Position numbers and translations under genes: made by a program. 64,000 nucleotides of DNA, from assembly GCA_002685255.1 (NCBI GenBank), contig NYWU01000030.1, positions 62,001 through 126,000 on the forward strand, written 5' to 3'. The number at the start of each line of letters is the position of its first letter. The stretch's first letter is position 1. The notes beneath the pieces are model-generated. The model was not told the origin of the DNA. It was given only the letters and a program-made list of their open reading frames with translations, and ran no database searches. This stretch comes from Idiomarinaceae bacterium. GTDB lineage: Bacteria > Pseudomonadota > Gammaproteobacteria > Enterobacterales > Alteromonadaceae. Below are positions 1 to 9,158 of this stretch, piece by piece.

Positions 1-93
1 TAAACCACCCATACTCAATACGCGGTTACGCACGGCTTCCAACTCCTCGTTAAACTTGTTGGAAATGTGCTTACCCATGTTTAATTTATCCAT
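1..93 (-). CDS. phoU: PhoU, phosphate-signalling protein (N-terminal 31 codons only)
   Basis: Only the first 31 codons lie in the window; the gene runs off the left edge. The visible start, MDKLNMGKHISNKFNEELEA, is very close to the start of E. coli PhoU (MDSLNLNKHIS...). PhoU is a cytoplasmic helical-bundle protein that links the Pst transporter to PhoR and keeps the Pho regulon off when phosphate is plentiful. The start ATG at 91-93 has a GGAG ribosome-binding site at 101-104 and lies 11 bases after the pstB stop, so phoU is the last gene of pstSCAB-phoU. Confidence 0.9.
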   Translation of the reverse strand, partial: MDKLNMGKHISNKFNEELEAVRNRVLSMGGL

Positions 94-104
94 GCCTGTA
101 CTCC

Positions 105-920
105 TTAACCGTACCGTCCAGTGATGTAATCTTCCGTACGTTTTTCCATGGGCGTGGTAAACAACGTGTCGGTGTTGGCATATTCAATGAGCTGACCCAT
201 ATACAAGAATGCGGTCTGATCAGACACACGTGCCGCCTGTTGCATGTTGTGCGTGACAATCACGACGGTATATTTTTGCTTTAAATCGGTGATGAGCTCT
301 TCAATCGTCAATGTCGAAATCGGGTCCAACGCTGAGGTCGGCTCATCTAACAGTAAAATTTCCGGCTCAATCGCGATCGACCGAGCAATGACCAAGCGCT
401 GCTGCTGACCACCCGATAAGCTAAAGGCACTCGCATTCAGTCGATCTTTTACCTCATCCCACAGTGCCGCGCCTCTCAGCGAGCGCTCAACAGCCTCGTC
501 CAACACACGGCGATCTTTAACGCCTTGCAAACGCAAACCATAGACCACGTTCTCATACACCGATTTTGGAAAAGGATTTGGGCGCTGGAAAACCATACCA
601 ATACGGCGTCGTAACGCGGCAACATCCACGCCCTTGTCATAGATGTTTTTACCGTGCAGTAAAATATCGCCTTTAACTTTGCAGCTCTCAACCAGATCGT
701 TCATGCGGTTTATGCAGCGCAGTAATGTCGATTTACCACAGCCAGATGGACCAATGAATGCAGTGACACCGTGTTTAGGGACACTCATCGAGATGTCGTG
801 CAACGCACGATCTTCTCCATAGTATAGACTCAAATTCTTAATTTCGAGTGCGCGCTGTTCGTCTGTTAAATTCGCCAGATCCAATTTTTCGCTGGCGCTA
901 TTTGGACTAACCGAAATCAT
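105..920 (-). CDS. pstB: PstB, phosphate ABC transporter ATP-binding protein
   Basis: A 271-residue ABC ATPase that powers phosphate import through PstA/PstC at the inner membrane. From the chosen start, Walker A is GPSGCGKST (about 57-65), the Q-loop region reads VFQRPNPFP (about 110-118), the ABC signature is LSGGQQQR (about 168-175), Walker B is ILLLDEP (188-194) and the H-loop is in VTHNM. The QRPNPFP stretch and the C-terminal GRYG are typical of PstB. An upstream in-frame TTG exists, but the ATG at 918-920 is preferred because AAGGG lies 8 bases before it. It sits between pstA and phoU. Confidence 0.96.
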   Translation of the reverse strand: MISVSPNSASEKLDLANLTDEQRALEIKNLSLYYGEDRALHDISMSVPKHGVTAFIGPSGCGKSTLLRCINRMNDLVESCKVKGDILLHGKNIYDKGVDVAALRRRIGMVFQRPNPFPKSVYENVVYGLRLQGVKDRRVLDEAVERSLRGAALWDEVKDRLNASAFSLSGGQQQRLVIARSIAIEPEILLLDEPTSALDPISTLTIEELITDLKQKYTVVIVTHNMQQAARVSDQTAFLYMGQLIEYANTDTLFTTPMEKRTEDYITGRYG

Positions 921-947
921 CAATGCTGCCCTTCTATTGGTAAGTGA

Positions 948-2609
948 TTATTGCTCAAGTGCACGATATTTCTCGCGTAAGTGATTACGCACACCGATAG
1001 CCGTAAGGTTGAGCCCTACTATCACAGTAATCAGTAAAAACGATGTGGCATAAACCAATGGCCGCGAAGCCTCTACGTTTGGACTCTGAAAGCCGACATC
1101 ATAAATATGGAATCCTAAATGCATAAACTTGCGATCAAGGTGGAAGTAAGGAAAGTTACCATCAACCGGAAGCATTGGTGCAGATTTAACCACGCCCACC
1201 AACATCAACGGCGCCACTTCGCCTGCCGCCCGTGCCACAGCAAGAATAAGGCCGGTCATTATTGCCGGAGACGCCATTGGCACGATAATTCGCCAGATGG
1301 TTTCCCACTTGGTGGCGCCTAGCGCAAGCGAACCTTCACGCAAGGTACTTGGAATACGGGCAAGCCCTTCCTCCGTTGATACAATCACCACTGGCAAGGT
1401 TAAGATCGCTAAGGTAATCGCAGACCACAGCACGCCTGGTGTACCAAAAGTTGGATTCGGTAATGCCTCAGGATAAAACACCTGGTCAATGCTTCCCCCC
1501 ACCATATAGACGAAAAAGCCGAGACCAAATACCCCATAAACGATTGAAGGCACGCCGGCGAGGTTAATCACGGCAATCCGAATCAGCTTGGTCACCGGAT
1601 TTTTGCCTGCGTACTCGTGTAAGTAAATCGCCGCAACCACACCAAAAGGTGTGACAATGACCGACATCAACAACACCATGAAAACCGTGCCAAAGATGGC
1701 TGGAAAAACACCGCCTTCAGTATTCGCCTCGCGGGGTGGTTCAGAGACAAACTTGCCAATCTGTTGGAAGAAGTGGCCGATCTTTGCAAGTAAATGCATA
1801 TCGTTCGGGAAGTTAACATCCAACACACGGTACAACGGGATAGCGACCTCTTCTCCTCGAAAGTCCTCGACAATAAGCGTATCGCGCGAGGCTTTATCGC
1901 GTATCGCAAACAGCTGCTTTTCTAGCTGTTGATAATCGGCTTGTAGCCGTTCTCGCTCCGCATCAAGTTCTGCCAGCGCCTGTTCAGTTAATTGACCTTC
2001 TAATTTTAAGCGACGCTCCTCGAGACCTAACTCACTCAGCAGGTAGTTAATACGACCGATCTCATCTTCTTGCAGATCCAGACCTTGCTCATGCAGTTCG
2101 ACAGCGCGCTCAACACGTTCAAATAAGACGTCGCGAAAATCACGCTCTTGGTGATTAGCAATTCGCTCACCCTGTTGTTCAATGGCGACGATACGACCAT
2201 AAAAGTTGCCGTCTTTTGTACGTTCGATTATCGCCATATCGGTTGGTGTTTGATCGTCAATGATGGTTGGCTCAACGACCCAAGTAAAATCCAACGGCAC
2301 GTATTCACGGTTACCGATTTTCATCAAGTAACGTGTAATTAATTCACCTTCGCTTGCATCGACCTCAACACCCGATTGACGAACACGGTCAATAGGCACT
2401 TCCTCGCTATCGTAGACTTCGCCAATTAACGTACGTGTCTCGCCCGTTGTCGTTTCGATGGTCATTTGATGAATCGCTGTCGGCCAGAAAAATGATAATC
2501 CGCGCCAGCCAATCATTAACACTAAGCCTATGACCGCCACCAAGCTCACGCTTACCGCGCCAGCCGTCAACCAAATCCAAGGCTTTCCAGTTCTAAACCA
2601 TTGCTTCAT
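948..2609 (-). CDS. pstA: PstA, phosphate ABC permease with large N-terminal extension
   Basis: Inner-membrane permease subunit of the Pst phosphate importer. At 553 residues it is nearly twice E. coli PstA (about 296). The first membrane segment is at about 12-34. It is followed by some 260 residues predicted to be periplasmic, including a charged, leucine-rich coiled-coil stretch at about 170-245. The permease domain (from about 300) has several membrane segments and the cytoplasmic coupling motif around EGSLALGATKWETIWRI. Large PstA proteins like this are known in Vibrio, Shewanella and Pseudomonas relatives. A GAGG precedes the ATG by a usual distance. It follows pstC after 21 bases in the pst operon. 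Confidence 0.93.
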   Translation of the reverse strand: MKQWFRTGKPWIWLTAGAVSVSLVAVIGLVLMIGWRGLSFFWPTAIHQMTIETTTGETRTLIGEVYDSEEVPIDRVRQSGVEVDASEGELITRYLMKIGNREYVPLDFTWVVEPTIIDDQTPTDMAIIERTKDGNFYGRIVAIEQQGERIANHQERDFRDVLFERVERAVELHEQGLDLQEDEIGRINYLLSELGLEERRLKLEGQLTEQALAELDAERERLQADYQQLEKQLFAIRDKASRDTLIVEDFRGEEVAIPLYRVLDVNFPNDMHLLAKIGHFFQQIGKFVSEPPREANTEGGVFPAIFGTVFMVLLMSVIVTPFGVVAAIYLHEYAGKNPVTKLIRIAVINLAGVPSIVYGVFGLGFFVYMVGGSIDQVFYPEALPNPTFGTPGVLWSAITLAILTLPVVIVSTEEGLARIPSTLREGSLALGATKWETIWRIIVPMASPAIMTGLILAVARAAGEVAPLMLVGVVKSAPMLPVDGNFPYFHLDRKFMHLGFHIYDVGFQSPNVEASRPLVYATSFLLITVIVGLNLTAIGVRNHLREKYRALEQ

Positions 2610-2630
2610 GAGTAACCTCTAACTGTCAGC

Positions 2631-4904
2631 CTACATCGAACTGTATTTGTCGCGTAACCGCTGACGGACAAATTCGGCGATGGTGTTAAAGAAGAACGTG
2701 AAGATAAACAACACGAATGCAGCTAAGAACAAGATGCGGTAATGCGAACTCCCCACTTCAGACTCTGGCATCTCCACCGCGATGTTTGCTGATAAGGTGC
2801 GCATACCCTCGAAAATATTCCAATCCATAATCGGTGTATTGCCGGTCGCCATCAGTACAATCATAGTCTCACCGACGGCGCGTCCTAAACCCATCATCAC
2901 CGCCGAGAAGATACCCGGACTAGCTGTCAGTAACACGACTTTTGTCAGGGTCTGCCAAGGTGTGGCACCGAGCGCTAACGAGCCATTGGAAAGATGCTTA
3001 GGGACACTGAATACCGCATCTTCAGCAATAGAGAAAATGGTCGGTATCACGGCAAACCCCATTGCAATCCCGACGACCAATGAGTTCCTCTGATCGAAGG
3101 TGACGCCAAGCTCATTGGTCAAATAGCCACGCACATTACCATCAAATAACTGTGCTTCCACCCACGGACTCATCGAGAACGATAACCAGCCAACGAATAA
3201 TACAAGCGGCACAAGAATGAGCGACGCACGTCCCTCGCCTAACGTAGTGCGGATATGGGACGGCAGTAACTGCCAAAGTGCTGCGAAGCCAATAATCGAC
3301 AACGGCGTTAAGATAATCACCGCAAGCACACCGGGTAAGTAAGCTTCAATGATTGGTGCTAGCCAAAGTCCCGCCAAGAAACCTAGGATAACCGTGGGTA
3401 AGGCTTCCATGATTTCCACGGTCGGCTTAACCACCTTGCGCACTGAAGGCGACATAAAGTAAGCCGTGTAAACCGCCGCCGCCAAGCCAATCGGCACGGC
3501 AAACAACATCGCATAAAGAGCGGCTTTTATTGTACCAAATGAAATAGGTACCAGACTAAACTTAGGCTCGAAGTCATCTGAGCCCGATGTCGACTGCCAG
3601 GTGTAAGAAGGTTCTGGATAACCTTCATACCACACTTGTTGCCACAGCCCACTCCAAGTCACTTCAGGATGCTCGTTATTCAGTTTAAACAACGTCAGCT
3701 CATTCCCCGCTTCGGCTAACAGGTGGTTAGCACGCGGGTCAATAGTGATCATCTGTGTGTCTAGGTTAGGCAGTGCTTCATGATACAGATCGGCCTCTGA
3801 TGTGGTATGAAACACGTTGAGTTTGCCATCATTGGTCACCGCATAAAACGTACGACGGTAGTCTTCGACTTCTAAATCAATAATCGGCCCGCCTGCATCA
3901 AACTGACGAATATACTTAAACGTTCGGCCTTCATCGGTGGGGACTTCAAACCATTGTGAGATAATGCCACTTTCATGCGTGACCAATACGGTCGCGGCCC
4001 CCGGCATCAAGTGTAATGACTGTGCCTGGCCGAACTGCCGTCCGTTAAGCGTGATTACTTGGCTTTCACTGACTGTACCCGACATGCTGACGGCATATAC
4101 CACAATACGGTTATTTATAAGCGCAAACACTTTGTTTAAATCGGGCGTAACCGCGATATCGCGTATAGCAGCGTTCAGTGTACGCTGCTCATATTTAGGT
4201 GTGAGTGATGTCTCACCCGTCAAAAAGTTTTGCTCTGCCGCAAACTTTGTGATTAATAACGTATCAGCGCCAGTGACAGCGGCCATCAACATGCCCTCTC
4301 CATCCGTGGCATAGGCTAACTGTTCCAGTGCACGCCCTTGCTGATCAACTTGCAGAGGTCGCTCGTCATTGAGTGTCTCAAAGCGCGGTACAATGAGTCG
4401 TTCGACTTGACGAGTGCCTTGAGTACGAGCTGTTTCAGGAAAAGTTACTGTGAACTTGGGTTGCACGATAATGGCTTCACCATTATCCAAACCATAGACG
4501 AACTGTTGATTGACCGGTAAGGACCGCGCAAAACTGGTAATTTGCCCCTCTGGCACCAACATACGTTGTTCGATGATGTCGCCCGTATTGCGGTCTGCAA
4601 ACTTATTATCTTGTAAGGCAAACAACTCGCCCTGACCCGATGCGCCAAAGCGATAACCAATTTCGGCCTGTTCTTCCATCCCGAGCGCTAAGGTTTGGTC
4701 GTTGGCTTTGATTTCAAAGCTATGTATCGGCTTAACCGAAGCCGACTCAAAAATGGGTTGTACAACGTAAAGTAGATAGAAAAATATCAACAACAGCGCA
4801 ACAAGTACCAGCACACCACCTGTCGTAACGCCGACACGAGCGAGTCTATCTTTTATTAGGCGCGTTTGGTTCGCTTTAAGCTGCTGTTCTGTCTGACTTT
4901 CCAT
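2631..4904 (-). CDS. pstC: PstC, phosphate ABC permease with large periplasmic domain
   Basis: The partner permease of PstA. It has 757 residues against about 319 in E. coli. After a cytoplasmic tail and one membrane segment (about 31-52) comes a region of about 400 residues rich in short beta-like repeats, resembling a propeller-type sensor fold, probably periplasmic. The conserved permease part begins near residue 450 (FSLVPISFGTIKAALYAML) and holds the coupling motif NGSLALGATPWQTLTK and the EALPTVILGF segment characteristic of PstC. The enlarged form matches the enlarged PstA next to it, so the two extensions may face each other. Only the permease half is assigned with certainty; the propeller reading is an inference from residue pattern. 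Confidence 0.92.
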   Translation of the reverse strand: MESQTEQQLKANQTRLIKDRLARVGVTTGGVLVLVALLLIFFYLLYVVQPIFESASVKPIHSFEIKANDQTLALGMEEQAEIGYRFGASGQGELFALQDNKFADRNTGDIIEQRMLVPEGQITSFARSLPVNQQFVYGLDNGEAIIVQPKFTVTFPETARTQGTRQVERLIVPRFETLNDERPLQVDQQGRALEQLAYATDGEGMLMAAVTGADTLLITKFAAEQNFLTGETSLTPKYEQRTLNAAIRDIAVTPDLNKVFALINNRIVVYAVSMSGTVSESQVITLNGRQFGQAQSLHLMPGAATVLVTHESGIISQWFEVPTDEGRTFKYIRQFDAGGPIIDLEVEDYRRTFYAVTNDGKLNVFHTTSEADLYHEALPNLDTQMITIDPRANHLLAEAGNELTLFKLNNEHPEVTWSGLWQQVWYEGYPEPSYTWQSTSGSDDFEPKFSLVPISFGTIKAALYAMLFAVPIGLAAAVYTAYFMSPSVRKVVKPTVEIMEALPTVILGFLAGLWLAPIIEAYLPGVLAVIILTPLSIIGFAALWQLLPSHIRTTLGEGRASLILVPLVLFVGWLSFSMSPWVEAQLFDGNVRGYLTNELGVTFDQRNSLVVGIAMGFAVIPTIFSIAEDAVFSVPKHLSNGSLALGATPWQTLTKVVLLTASPGIFSAVMMGLGRAVGETMIVLMATGNTPIMDWNIFEGMRTLSANIAVEMPESEVGSSHYRILFLAAFVLFIFTFFFNTIAEFVRQRLRDKYSSM

Positions 4905-4925
4905 ACCTTTCCTATTAACGTGTTA

Positions 4926-4947
4926 AGCCAGCGCATAAGCGCTGGCT
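4926..4947 (-). terminator. hairpin between pstS and pstC
   Basis: AGCCAGCGC, four bases, GCGCTGGCT: a perfect 9-bp stem in the pstS-pstC gap. On the minus strand it is followed by TTAACACG with no run of T, so it is more likely a partial terminator or an RNA-stabilising end that gives more pstS than pstCAB transcript. That arrangement is common for binding-protein genes in ABC operons. Confidence 0.55.
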
Positions 4948-4967
4948 ATTTACATTCTAACACTACT

Positions 4968-5951
4968 CTATTCTGCGTTATGTAAGCCCAGCTTCTTTAA
5001 CTCGGCATCAACAACCGCACGTGGCAATGCAATGTAGCCGTCTTTGTCGACAATATCCTGTCCTTGTTGCGACAGAATCATTTTGACGAATTCAGCTTCC
5101 GCTTTACTCAACGGTTGATTTGGATGTTTGTTCAAGTACACATATAGGAAACGCGCCAACGGATATTTACCCGCCAATGCATTTTCACGGGTTGCTGAAA
5201 CAAATTCGTGACTGTCACCGCGTGCAATCGGTACCGCCCGAACACCTGAAGTCACGTAACCGATGCCTGAGTAACCCACGGCATTCAGCGACGTTGAGAC
5301 CGATTGTACAACAGAGGCAGAGCCAGGTTGCTCATTTACATTGGCCTTAAAGTCACCGTCACATAGGCCCGCTTCTTTAAAGTAACCATAAGTACCTGAC
5401 ACCGAATTACGACCGTACAGTTGCAGATCTTTACTCGCCCAATCACCTGTTAAGCCGAGTTGCCCCCAGCGGGTGACTGGCTCTGAAAAGCCACATTTGC
5501 GTGTCGAAGAAAAGATGCCATCCACTTCTGCAATCGACAGCCCTTCAATCGGGTTATCTTTATGAACAAACACCGCGAGCGCATCAATAGCCACGCGAAT
5601 CGGTGTAGGCTTATAACCATGCCGCTGTTCAAATGCTTCTATTTCTTTTGACTTCATCGCGCGGCTCATCGGACCGAAGCTCGCTGTACCTTCGGTCAAT
5701 GCGGGAGGTGCCGTCGAGGAGCCCGCAGCCTGAATTTGGATGTTTACGCTAGGGTACATGCGTTTAAACTCTTCACCCCAGAATGTCATCATGTTGGCTA
5801 AGGTATCAGAACCTACAGAGGATAGATTGCCGGACAAGCCCGACACTTTCTCATATTTAGGTAAATCATCTGTCGCGTGTGCAGGACCTGCCAGAGCGAT
5901 TACCGCACTGACGCCTAAGAGCTGTTTGACTGCCTTGTTGAACCTGTTCAT
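4968..5951 (-). CDS. pstS: PstS, periplasmic phosphate-binding protein
   Basis: A 327-residue PstS-type solute-binding protein that captures phosphate in the periplasm and delivers it to PstC/PstA. The N-terminus is a clear signal peptide (hydrophobic core [12 protein letters not shown], cleavage after AHA near residue 26). Phosphate-contact motifs of the family are visible: [17 protein letters not shown] (near 77-87), GPMSRAM, and a serine-rich [12 protein letters not shown] loop. It has no lipobox, so it is soluble. It is the first gene of pstSCAB-phoU and has a PhoB box 67-85 bases upstream of its start. Confidence 0.95.
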   Translation of the reverse strand: MNRFNKAVKQLLGVSAVIALAGPAHATDDLPKYEKVSGLSGNLSSVGSDTLANMMTFWGEEFKRMYPSVNIQIQAAGSSTAPPALTEGTASFGPMSRAMKSKEIEAFEQRHGYKPTPIRVAIDALAVFVHKDNPIEGLSIAEVDGIFSSTRKCGFSEPVTRWGQLGLTGDWASKDLQLYGRNSVSGTYGYFKEAGLCDGDFKANVNEQPGSASVVQSVSTSLNAVGYSGIGYVTSGVRAVPIARGDSHEFVSATRENALAGKYPLARFLYVYLNKHPNQPLSKAEAEFVKMILSQQGQDIVDKDGYIALPRAVVDAELKKLGLHNAE

Positions 5952-6017
5952 GGTATGTGTCCTTATGTGACCTTCACGAAACGAGTTGATCGTATTTTCA
6001 GCAGTTTATGAGATTTG

Positions 6018-6036
6018 TGTGACAGTTTGATGACAA
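6018..6036 (-). promoter_or_regulatory. PhoB box of the pst operon
   Basis: Minus-strand TTGTCATCAAACTGTCACA: two 7-mers TTGTCAT and CTGTCAC spaced 11 bp, against a PhoB box of CTGTCAT-N4-CTGTCAC. A further GTCAT lies 9 bp upstream. A -10-like CATAAA follows about 8 bases downstream. The location just before pstS is the expected one. Confidence 0.85.
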
Positions 6037-6057
6037 TTATGACAAAAAAAAGTCAGT

Positions 6058-7365
6058 TTAGTGACGTTTACCAGTCACTCTGAGTCCCGCCGGCAGCCTA
6101 AACCAAAAGCGCGAACCTTTACCCAGCGCGCTATTAACTTGTAGCTCACAGTTATGATGTTGCAGCGCTTGCTTAACGATAGACAAACCTAAGCCCGTTC
6201 CGCCTCGCTCACTATTTCTATCTTTATCAACACGGTAAAAACGTTCGGTTAAACGAGGTAAATGCTCGGAGCCAATTCCTGGACCGGTATCCTCAACACT
6301 AAACTCAACTTCGCTACCAACCATTTGCCACGTGACGCGAATATCACCACCTTCTTGGTTATATCGAATCGCGTTAGTGATAAGGTTTTGCATAGCGCTT
6401 CGTAGCGCATCCTCTTTACCATAGACCTTAATTGGAGCAACTTCGAAGTGGACATTAATTGATTTTGCTTTTGCTAACTTTTCAGCTTCAGTTTGTAGTT
6501 GCTGCAATAGCACTGGCGCATCGACGACCCGATCAAATACATCATGAGAAGGCGTTTCCATGCGCGACAGCTCTAATAATTGATCGATCAGTAGACGCAT
6601 GCGTTCACTTTGACGCTGCATCTCACCGACCGCTTTAGTCATCATCGCCGGCGGTGTCATTGAGGGATCTTCGACCATTTCTAGGTAACCTTGCAGTACC
6701 GTCAATGGGGTCTTTAACTCGTGTGAAACATTGGCGACAAAATCTTTACGTAAGTTGTCCAACTGCTTTATTTGCGTTACATCACGCGCAACCAATAGGT
6801 ACTGGTCGTCACTGTAAGGCATAACGCGAATTTCGATATCAAGCGAGTCGCGCGCTGGAGAAGGTATCGTAAGTGCTTCCTCAAAGTTACCTTTACTCAG
6901 ATAACTGAAAAACTCAGGATGACGAATTAGGTTTGATAACCTCATGCCGGCATCATCTGGCCATTTTAGCCCAAAATAGAATTGCGCGAGTTGGTTGCTC
7001 CACAATAGTGAGCCATCGCGTCGGAACACGATGGCTGCATCTGGCAACGCTTCGGCCGCCTCACGGAAGCGACGGAGTAACTGAGCTAACGATCGACGCC
7101 TTTGCTGGCTTCGACGTTGATTACGGTAAATGCCATCGTAGATATAAGACCAACTACCAGGTGCCGTCGGTGGCATCATATTGCGGCTATTCCAAAGCCA
7201 ATCGGTCAGCTTTTGTTGGTAGTAATAATGCCAGACCAATAGACCCGCCATGGATAGCGACATCGCCTGCCAAAATATATCGAAAATGGCACCGACAATA
7301 GCAAAAGGCACTAAGTAAAGCACTAACCCCTTAAGTGCGCCGAAGCTACTATATTCCCTATCCAT
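6058..7365 (-). CDS. phoR: PhoR, phosphate-regulon sensor histidine kinase
   Basis: A 435-residue membrane sensor kinase that phosphorylates PhoB when phosphate is scarce, under control of PstSCAB-PhoU. Two close membrane segments (about 10-50) with hardly any periplasmic loop match PhoR, which does not bind phosphate itself. A PAS domain follows (about 100-200). HisKA holds VSHELKTPLTVL with the phospho-acceptor His215. The ATPase has NLITNAIRYN (N box), DTGPGIG (G1) and GGTGLGLSIVK (G2). It begins 10 bases after phoB and ends about 20 bases before the pst PhoB box, so phoBR and pst form one regulatory locus. Confidence 0.95.
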   Translation of the reverse strand: MDREYSSFGALKGLVLYLVPFAIVGAIFDIFWQAMSLSMAGLLVWHYYYQQKLTDWLWNSRNMMPPTAPGSWSYIYDGIYRNQRRSQQRRRSLAQLLRRFREAAEALPDAAIVFRRDGSLLWSNQLAQFYFGLKWPDDAGMRLSNLIRHPEFFSYLSKGNFEEALTIPSPARDSLDIEIRVMPYSDDQYLLVARDVTQIKQLDNLRKDFVANVSHELKTPLTVLQGYLEMVEDPSMTPPAMMTKAVGEMQRQSERMRLLIDQLLELSRMETPSHDVFDRVVDAPVLLQQLQTEAEKLAKAKSINVHFEVAPIKVYGKEDALRSAMQNLITNAIRYNQEGGDIRVTWQMVGSEVEFSVEDTGPGIGSEHLPRLTERFYRVDKDRNSERGGTGLGLSIVKQALQHHNCELQVNSALGKGSRFWFRLPAGLRVTGKRH

Positions 7366-7375
7366 AAACGTCTAG

Positions 7376-8062
7376 TTACCGGCTCGAAAAGCGATAGCCG
7401 ACGCCACGAACCGTCTGAATCAAACGATCGTAACCGTGCTCATGTAATGCTTTACGGAGGCGACGAATGTGGACATCAACCGTACGGTCTTCTACATAGA
7501 CGTTAGTTCCCCAAACTTGGTCAAGTAACTGTTCGCGGCTATAAACACGCTCGGGATGAGTCATGAAAAAGTGCAACAGTTTAAACTCGGTAGGGCCCAT
7601 GTCGATACTACTCTCCTGAGTAGAGATGCGGTGTGATACAGGGTCGAGTTTCAAACCTTCTATCTCGAGCGGCTCATCAAGTACCGTCGGAGCAACGCGA
7701 CGAAAAACTGCGCGCATACGTGCCATGAGTTCTTTCGGAGAAAATGGCTTAGTGATGTAGTCGTCGGCACCGACTTCGAGTCCGCGCACCTTATCTTCTT
7801 CCTCACCGCGTGCTGTTAGCATGATAATCGGAATATTACGGGTGAAATCATCGCTTTTGATTTTCTTAGCGAGTAGAATGCCTGAGCCCCCCGGTAACAT
7901 CCAGTCCAGAAGAACCATGTCTGGATAAGGTTCTGCAATTTTTGCTAGACCACTGTCATAGTCTTTAGCTTCAACGGCTTGGTAGCCGTGTTGCTCCATA
8001 ACAAAACTCAGCATTTCGCGAATTGGTGCTTCATCTTCTACTATGAGAATTCTACGCGGCAT
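7376..8062 (-). CDS. phoB: PhoB, phosphate-regulon response regulator
   Basis: A 228-residue OmpR/PhoB-type response regulator that binds PhoB boxes and activates phosphate-starvation genes. The receiver domain spans about 1-120, with the acidic pocket VEDEAP, phosphoacceptor Asp53 in LLDWMLPG and the conserved lysine in YITKPFSP. The winged-helix DNA-binding domain (about 130-228) ends in [12 protein letters not shown] and VRGVGYRFS. Length and motifs agree with E. coli PhoB (229). It is transcribed with phoR from a promoter region holding a likely PhoB box, which implies autoregulation. Confidence 0.96.
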   Translation of the reverse strand: MPRRILIVEDEAPIREMLSFVMEQHGYQAVEAKDYDSGLAKIAEPYPDMVLLDWMLPGGSGILLAKKIKSDDFTRNIPIIMLTARGEEEDKVRGLEVGADDYITKPFSPKELMARMRAVFRRVAPTVLDEPLEIEGLKLDPVSHRISTQESSIDMGPTEFKLLHFFMTHPERVYSREQLLDQVWGTNVYVEDRTVDVHIRRLRKALHEHGYDRLIQTVRGVGYRFSSR

Positions 8063-8101
8063 TGATTGGTTTCCTGACTCGTTAAACTATGCGACATAGT
8101 A

Positions 8102-8120
8102 TTAACAATTATTATGACAG
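8102..8120 (-). promoter_or_regulatory. probable PhoB box before phoB
   Basis: Minus-strand CTGTCATAATAATTGTTAA: the first 7-mer is perfect, the second (TTGTTAA, 11 bp on) keeps the core less well. It lies 40-58 bases before the phoB start. Autoregulation of phoBR by PhoB is well established in relatives, which supports the call. Nearby, 8144-8156 (GTGACATTGTCAC) is a separate short inverted repeat of unknown role. Confidence 0.6.
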
Positions 8121-8160
8121 TTTTATTAAACTAGGTCACTTTTGTGACATTGTCACGATT

Positions 8161-9090
8161 TCATTGCAGCCACTGCAGTAACTGATGTAGAAGCGGTAGC
8201 GTCACGAACGCCAGTAAGATTCCATAGCCGACCATGGCGGCCGACAATATGGGTGCCAAACCGGCCATTATGGCAACGGCGCCCGCCGTAATCATGGGCG
8301 GCATTGCGGCTTCAAAAATAGTGACTTGCACCAGAGTGGATTCAATACCCGTGGTAGATGCCAATACCAACAATGTCACCGCGGGCATCACCAGTAATTT
8401 CAGCAGCAAGCCGACGGTGAGTGGTGTTTTACTGCCTTTCGGTAAACGGAATTTTAACTGAAACCCGACAGCGACCATGATGACAGGCACCAACGTGACT
8501 GCCAGCGACTCGGTGAGTACCGAGAACACCTTGGGGTAAGCCATATCCTTGATAATTAGAGCGATTATCAGCGCAATGAACGGTGGAAACAGCACGATTT
8601 TCTTGATGATATCCATAATGCGCGGACGCTCTGCAGACTCACCGGCAGCAAGCGGACGATACAGCGCTATGATAATTGTTGAATAAATAGCTAATCCAAA
8701 AAAAGAGCCGAACTGGTCGTAGAGCAGTCCATATACAATCGCATCACTACCATAGAAGGCTTCAATCATCGGGAAGCCAAAAAATGATGTGTTTCCAAGT
8801 GGTACACAGATCAGCAGCGCACCCGTCACCTCGCGCGACCAATTGAACCAACGACTTAGCAGCAACACCATAACTGCACTCATTGCCAGCAATAGCCACG
8901 GGGTAATAATTGGAATAATGAGATCGGAAGAAAAGTGTAAATCAGGGATCTTGGTAAAAATAACCCCCGGTAAAGCAGCGTAAATGACGTACAAATTGAG
9001 CACTTGCGCAGTGTTATCAGGGAACTTCCCAGCGCGTTTAATCACCACTCCAATCAACAAATAGATGGCAAGTACAATAAGATTCGTCAT
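8161..9090 (-). CDS. AEC family (auxin efflux carrier-like) permease
   Basis: A 309-residue membrane protein with about ten hydrophobic segments and little else, of the AEC/Mem_trans family (bile/arsenite/riboflavin transporter superfamily). Typical features are the start LIVLAIYLLIGVVIKRAGKF, the LGNTSFFGFPM motif in the middle and a C-terminal half with the EAAMPP motif. Bacterial members such as MdcF-like proteins move dicarboxylates or other small anions; the substrate cannot be read from sequence. It lies between the porin terminator and the phoB promoter and is probably its own unit. A link to phosphate is possible only by position. Confidence 0.8.
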   Translation of the reverse strand: MTNLIVLAIYLLIGVVIKRAGKFPDNTAQVLNLYVIYAALPGVIFTKIPDLHFSSDLIIPIITPWLLLAMSAVMVLLLSRWFNWSREVTGALLICVPLGNTSFFGFPMIEAFYGSDAIVYGLLYDQFGSFFGLAIYSTIIIALYRPLAAGESAERPRIMDIIKKIVLFPPFIALIIALIIKDMAYPKVFSVLTESLAVTLVPVIMVAVGFQLKFRLPKGSKTPLTVGLLLKLLVMPAVTLLVLASTTGIESTLVQVTIFEAAMPPMITAGAVAIMAGLAPILSAAMVGYGILLAFVTLPLLHQLLQWLQ

Positions 9091-9114
9091 GACGTCACTC
9101 GATTATCTGGCTCA

Positions 9115-9157
9115 ATAGATAGAGCAGCCAAAGGGTGGCTGCTCATCGCCTATCTAT
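9115..9157 (-). terminator. two-tier hairpin after the porin gene
   Basis: Inner stem GAGCAGCCA / TGGCTGCTC (9122-9130, 9136-9144) with a 5-base loop, extended by outer arms ATAGATAG (9115-9122) and CTATCTAT (9150-9157). It begins right after the porin stop. The T tract is weak, but the stem is strong. It probably ends the porin transcript. Confidence 0.65.
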
Positions 9158-9158
9158 C

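Noticed and set aside
3937-4314. 125-codon plus-strand open frame opposite pstC
   Set aside because: Antisense shadow of the PstC periplasmic region; no start signals and no recognisable protein family.
8144-8156. GTGACATTGTCAC as a CRP site before phoB
   Set aside because: The spacer is 3 bases between GTGAC and GTCAC, not the 6 of TGTGA-N6-TCACA.
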